DNA of 8,175 bases from Bacteroidota bacterium (GTDB lineage: Bacteria > Bacteroidota > Bacteroidia > Chitinophagales > Saprospiraceae). A program made the position numbers and the translations under genes. The notes under the pieces were generated by a model. That model was not told the origin of the DNA, did no database searches, and saw only the letters and a list, made by a program, of their open reading frames with translations. Below, one piece after another: positions 6,736 to 8,175 of this stretch (the first letter of the stretch is position 1; every line of letters starts with the position of its first letter). The stretch lies in the NCBI GenBank assembly GCA_018969455.1, contig JAGWYI010000169.1, positions 1-8,175 on the forward strand, given 5' to 3'.

Positions 6736-8175
6736 TTACATCAACATTTTCAACAGCGTTTGCGCTGCTTTAGCAATAACCGTACCCGGTCCGAATACGG
6801 CGGCCACACCCGCCTCCTGCAAAAAAGCATAATCTTGTTGCGGAATGACCCCGCCGACCACCACCAGAATATCGGGACGGCCGAGGGCTTTTAACGCTTC
6901 AATGGTTTGCGGGGCAAGTGTTTTGTGCCCAGCCGCCAGCGACGAAATGCCCAAAATATGTACATCGTTTTCGGCTGCCTGACGGGCCGCTTCTTCCGGC
7001 GTTTGGAACAAGGGGCCGATGTCAACGTCGAATCCGAGGTCGGCAAAGGCGGTTGCAATCACTTTGGCGCCGCGGTCGTGCCCATCCTGGCCCAATTTGG
7101 CTACCATGATGCGCGGGCGACGGCCTTCTGCTTCCGCAAATTCGTCGGCCAGGGCGCGGGCGGTATCAAAATCTTCATTGTGGCTCATGTTTCCTGCATA
7201 AACGCCTGATACTGTGCGGGTAGTAGCCGAAAAACGCCCAAAACTGCCTTCCATCGCGGCAGATATTTCACCCAGGGTCGCACGCACGCGTGCAGCCGCA
7301 ACCGCCAATTCGAGCAGGTTGCCATCGCCAGTTTGCGCACAATCCGAAATGGCTTTCAAGGCCGCATCCACTTCAGATTGATTGCGCGCGGCTTTTACCT
7401 GGGCAAGCCGTTCAATTTGTTCGGCGCGAACGGCCGTATTGTCTACCTCTAATATGTCAAATGCAGCATCTTCATTTACCCGGAAAATGTTGACGCCTAC
7501 TATTTTATCACTGCCATTGTCGATGCGGGCCTGCTTGCGCGCCGCCGCTTCTTCAATGCGCAATTTCGGCACACCCGCTTCTATGGCTTTGGCCATGCCG
7601 CCCAAGGCCTCCACTTCCTGAATCAGTTCCCAGGCTTTTTCTACCAGTTCGGCAGTGAGATTTTCTACCACATGAGCGCCCGCCCATGGATCCACGGCTT
7701 TGCACACGCCGCTTTCGGTTTGTATGTATTTTTGAGTATCACGGGCTATTTTGGCCGAAAAGTCGGTCGGAAGCGCGATGGCTTCGTCGAAGGAGTTGGT
7801 GTGCAAACTTTGTGTACCGCCCAAAACCGCGGCCATTGCCTCTATGCAGGTGCGGGCTACATTGTTGAACGGATCCTGTTCGGTGAGCGACCAGCCGGAA
7901 GTTTGGCAGTGGGTGCGCAAGGCCAGACTTTTGGGCGTTTTTGGGTTAAATTGTTGCACCAGTTTAGACCACAACAACCTGCCGGCGCGCATTTTGGCTA
8001 TTTCCCGAAAATGCTGCATCCCAATGCCCCAAAAAAACGACAAACGCGGCGCAAAATCGTCGATGTTCAAACCGGCTTTCAAACCTGTACGGATGTACTC
8101 CAAACCGTCGGCCAGGGTGTAGGCCAATTCAATTTCCGCAGGCGCGCCCGCCTCGTGCATGTGATAGCCAGAAAT
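6736..8175 (-). CDS. scpA: Methylmalonyl-CoA mutase large subunit (N-terminus cut by the window edge)
   Basis: Also called mutB. The adenosylcobalamin-dependent enzyme interconverts (R)-methylmalonyl-CoA and succinyl-CoA in the cytoplasm, in propionate, odd-chain fatty acid and branched amino acid metabolism. The window holds the last 479 residues of a protein usually about 700 long. The frame continues past the internal ATG at 8160 to the edge as ISGYHMHEAGA, a conserved family block, so that ATG is not the start. Substrate-domain blocks THCQTSGWSLTEQDP, GGTQSLHTNSFDEAIALPT and GVPKLRIEEAAARKQARID are present. The C-terminal B12-binding domain begins near RRPRIMVAKLGQDGHDRG; the His of DGHDRG (codon 7080-7078) is the lower axial cobalt ligand. 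GGVIPQQDY and VFGPGT complete it. The resemblance to human MUT is strong throughout, and no disruption is visible. In this phylum the large subunit usually pairs with a small subunit (mutA), which would lie upstream, outside the window. The TonB receptor follows after 3 bases. Confidence 0.97.
   Translation of the reverse strand: MSGYHMHEAGAPAEIELAYTLADGLEYIRTGLKAGLNIDDFAPRLSFFWGIGMQHFREIAKMRAGRLLWSKLVQQFNPKTPKSLALRTHCQTSGWSLTEQDPFNNVARTCIEAMAAVLGGTQSLHTNSFDEAIALPTDFSAKIARDTQKYIQTESGVCKAVDPWAGAHVVENLTAELVEKAWELIQEVEALGGMAKAIEAGVPKLRIEEAAARKQARIDNGSDKIVGVNIFRVNEDAAFDILEVDNTAVRAEQIERLAQVKAARNQSEVDAALKAISDCAQTGDGNLLELAVAAARVRATLGEISAAMEGSFGRFSATTRTVSGVYAGNMSHNEDFDTARALADEFAEAEGRRPRIMVAKLGQDGHDRGAKVIATAFADLGFDVDIGPLFQTPEEAARQAAENDVHILGISSLAAGHKTLAPQTIEALKALGRPDILVVVGGVIPQQDYAFLQEAGVAAVFGPGTVIAKAAQTLLKMLM

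Noticed and set aside
8158..8160. ATG at 8160 as the start of the mutase gene
   Set aside because: The frame stays open to the window edge and encodes the conserved ISGYHM block, so this Met is internal and the gene is truncated only by the window.
1..8175. Mobile element, CRISPR array, tRNA/rRNA or toxin-antitoxin system
   Set aside because: No transposase or integrase motifs, no regularly spaced direct repeats, no tRNA cloverleaf or rRNA sequence, and no small paired genes; nearly every base from 225 on belongs to intact conserved genes.

Overview
The window looks like ordinary chromosome from a member of the Bacteroidota, possibly the Saprospiria/Chitinophagia side (that finer placement is a guess). 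Three things point there: a type IX secretion system (T9SS) plug protein, which is confined to this phylum; a TonB-dependent receptor with an N-terminal carboxypeptidase-regulatory-like domain; and a textbook Bacteroidota promoter box (TACCTTTG) directly in front of cysS, with no convincing Shine-Dalgarno sequences ahead of any gene. The gene set reads as core metabolism and cell envelope. I see no insertion sequence, phage gene, CRISPR array, tRNA or rRNA.

Layout. Bases 1-224 hold no assignable gene: short open frames run off the left edge, followed by a candidate promoter and a hairpin in the presumed leader. A plus-strand cluster follows: an RluA-family pseudouridine synthase (225-890), the T9SS plug protein (912-2180) and D-aminoacyl-tRNA deacylase dtd (2185-2637). 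The gaps are 21 and 4 bases, so one transcript is likely. It converges, with 17 bases between stop codons, on a minus-strand group. In transcription order that group is the methylmalonyl-CoA mutase large subunit (8175-6736, N-terminus cut by the right edge), a TonB-dependent outer-membrane receptor (6732-4189, starting 3 bases after the mutase stop) and cysteinyl-tRNA synthetase cysS (4160-2655, preceded by its own promoter).

How the genes relate. Two encode translation-quality functions on opposite strands: CysS charges tRNA-Cys, and Dtd clears D-amino acids from mischarged tRNA. The RluA-family protein modifies RNA. The plug protein belongs to T9SS, where it occupies the SprA outer-membrane channel when no substrate is being exported; the rest of that machinery is not here. 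The mutase interconverts methylmalonyl-CoA and succinyl-CoA using cobalamin. The receptor downstream is probably co-transcribed with it, but its substrate cannot be read from the sequence.

I found no convincing new system. The points most worth a second look are the near-leaderless cysS start, the inverted repeats at both promoters, the AT-rich plug gene between GC-richer housekeeping genes, and the 3-base coupling of the mutase to the receptor.
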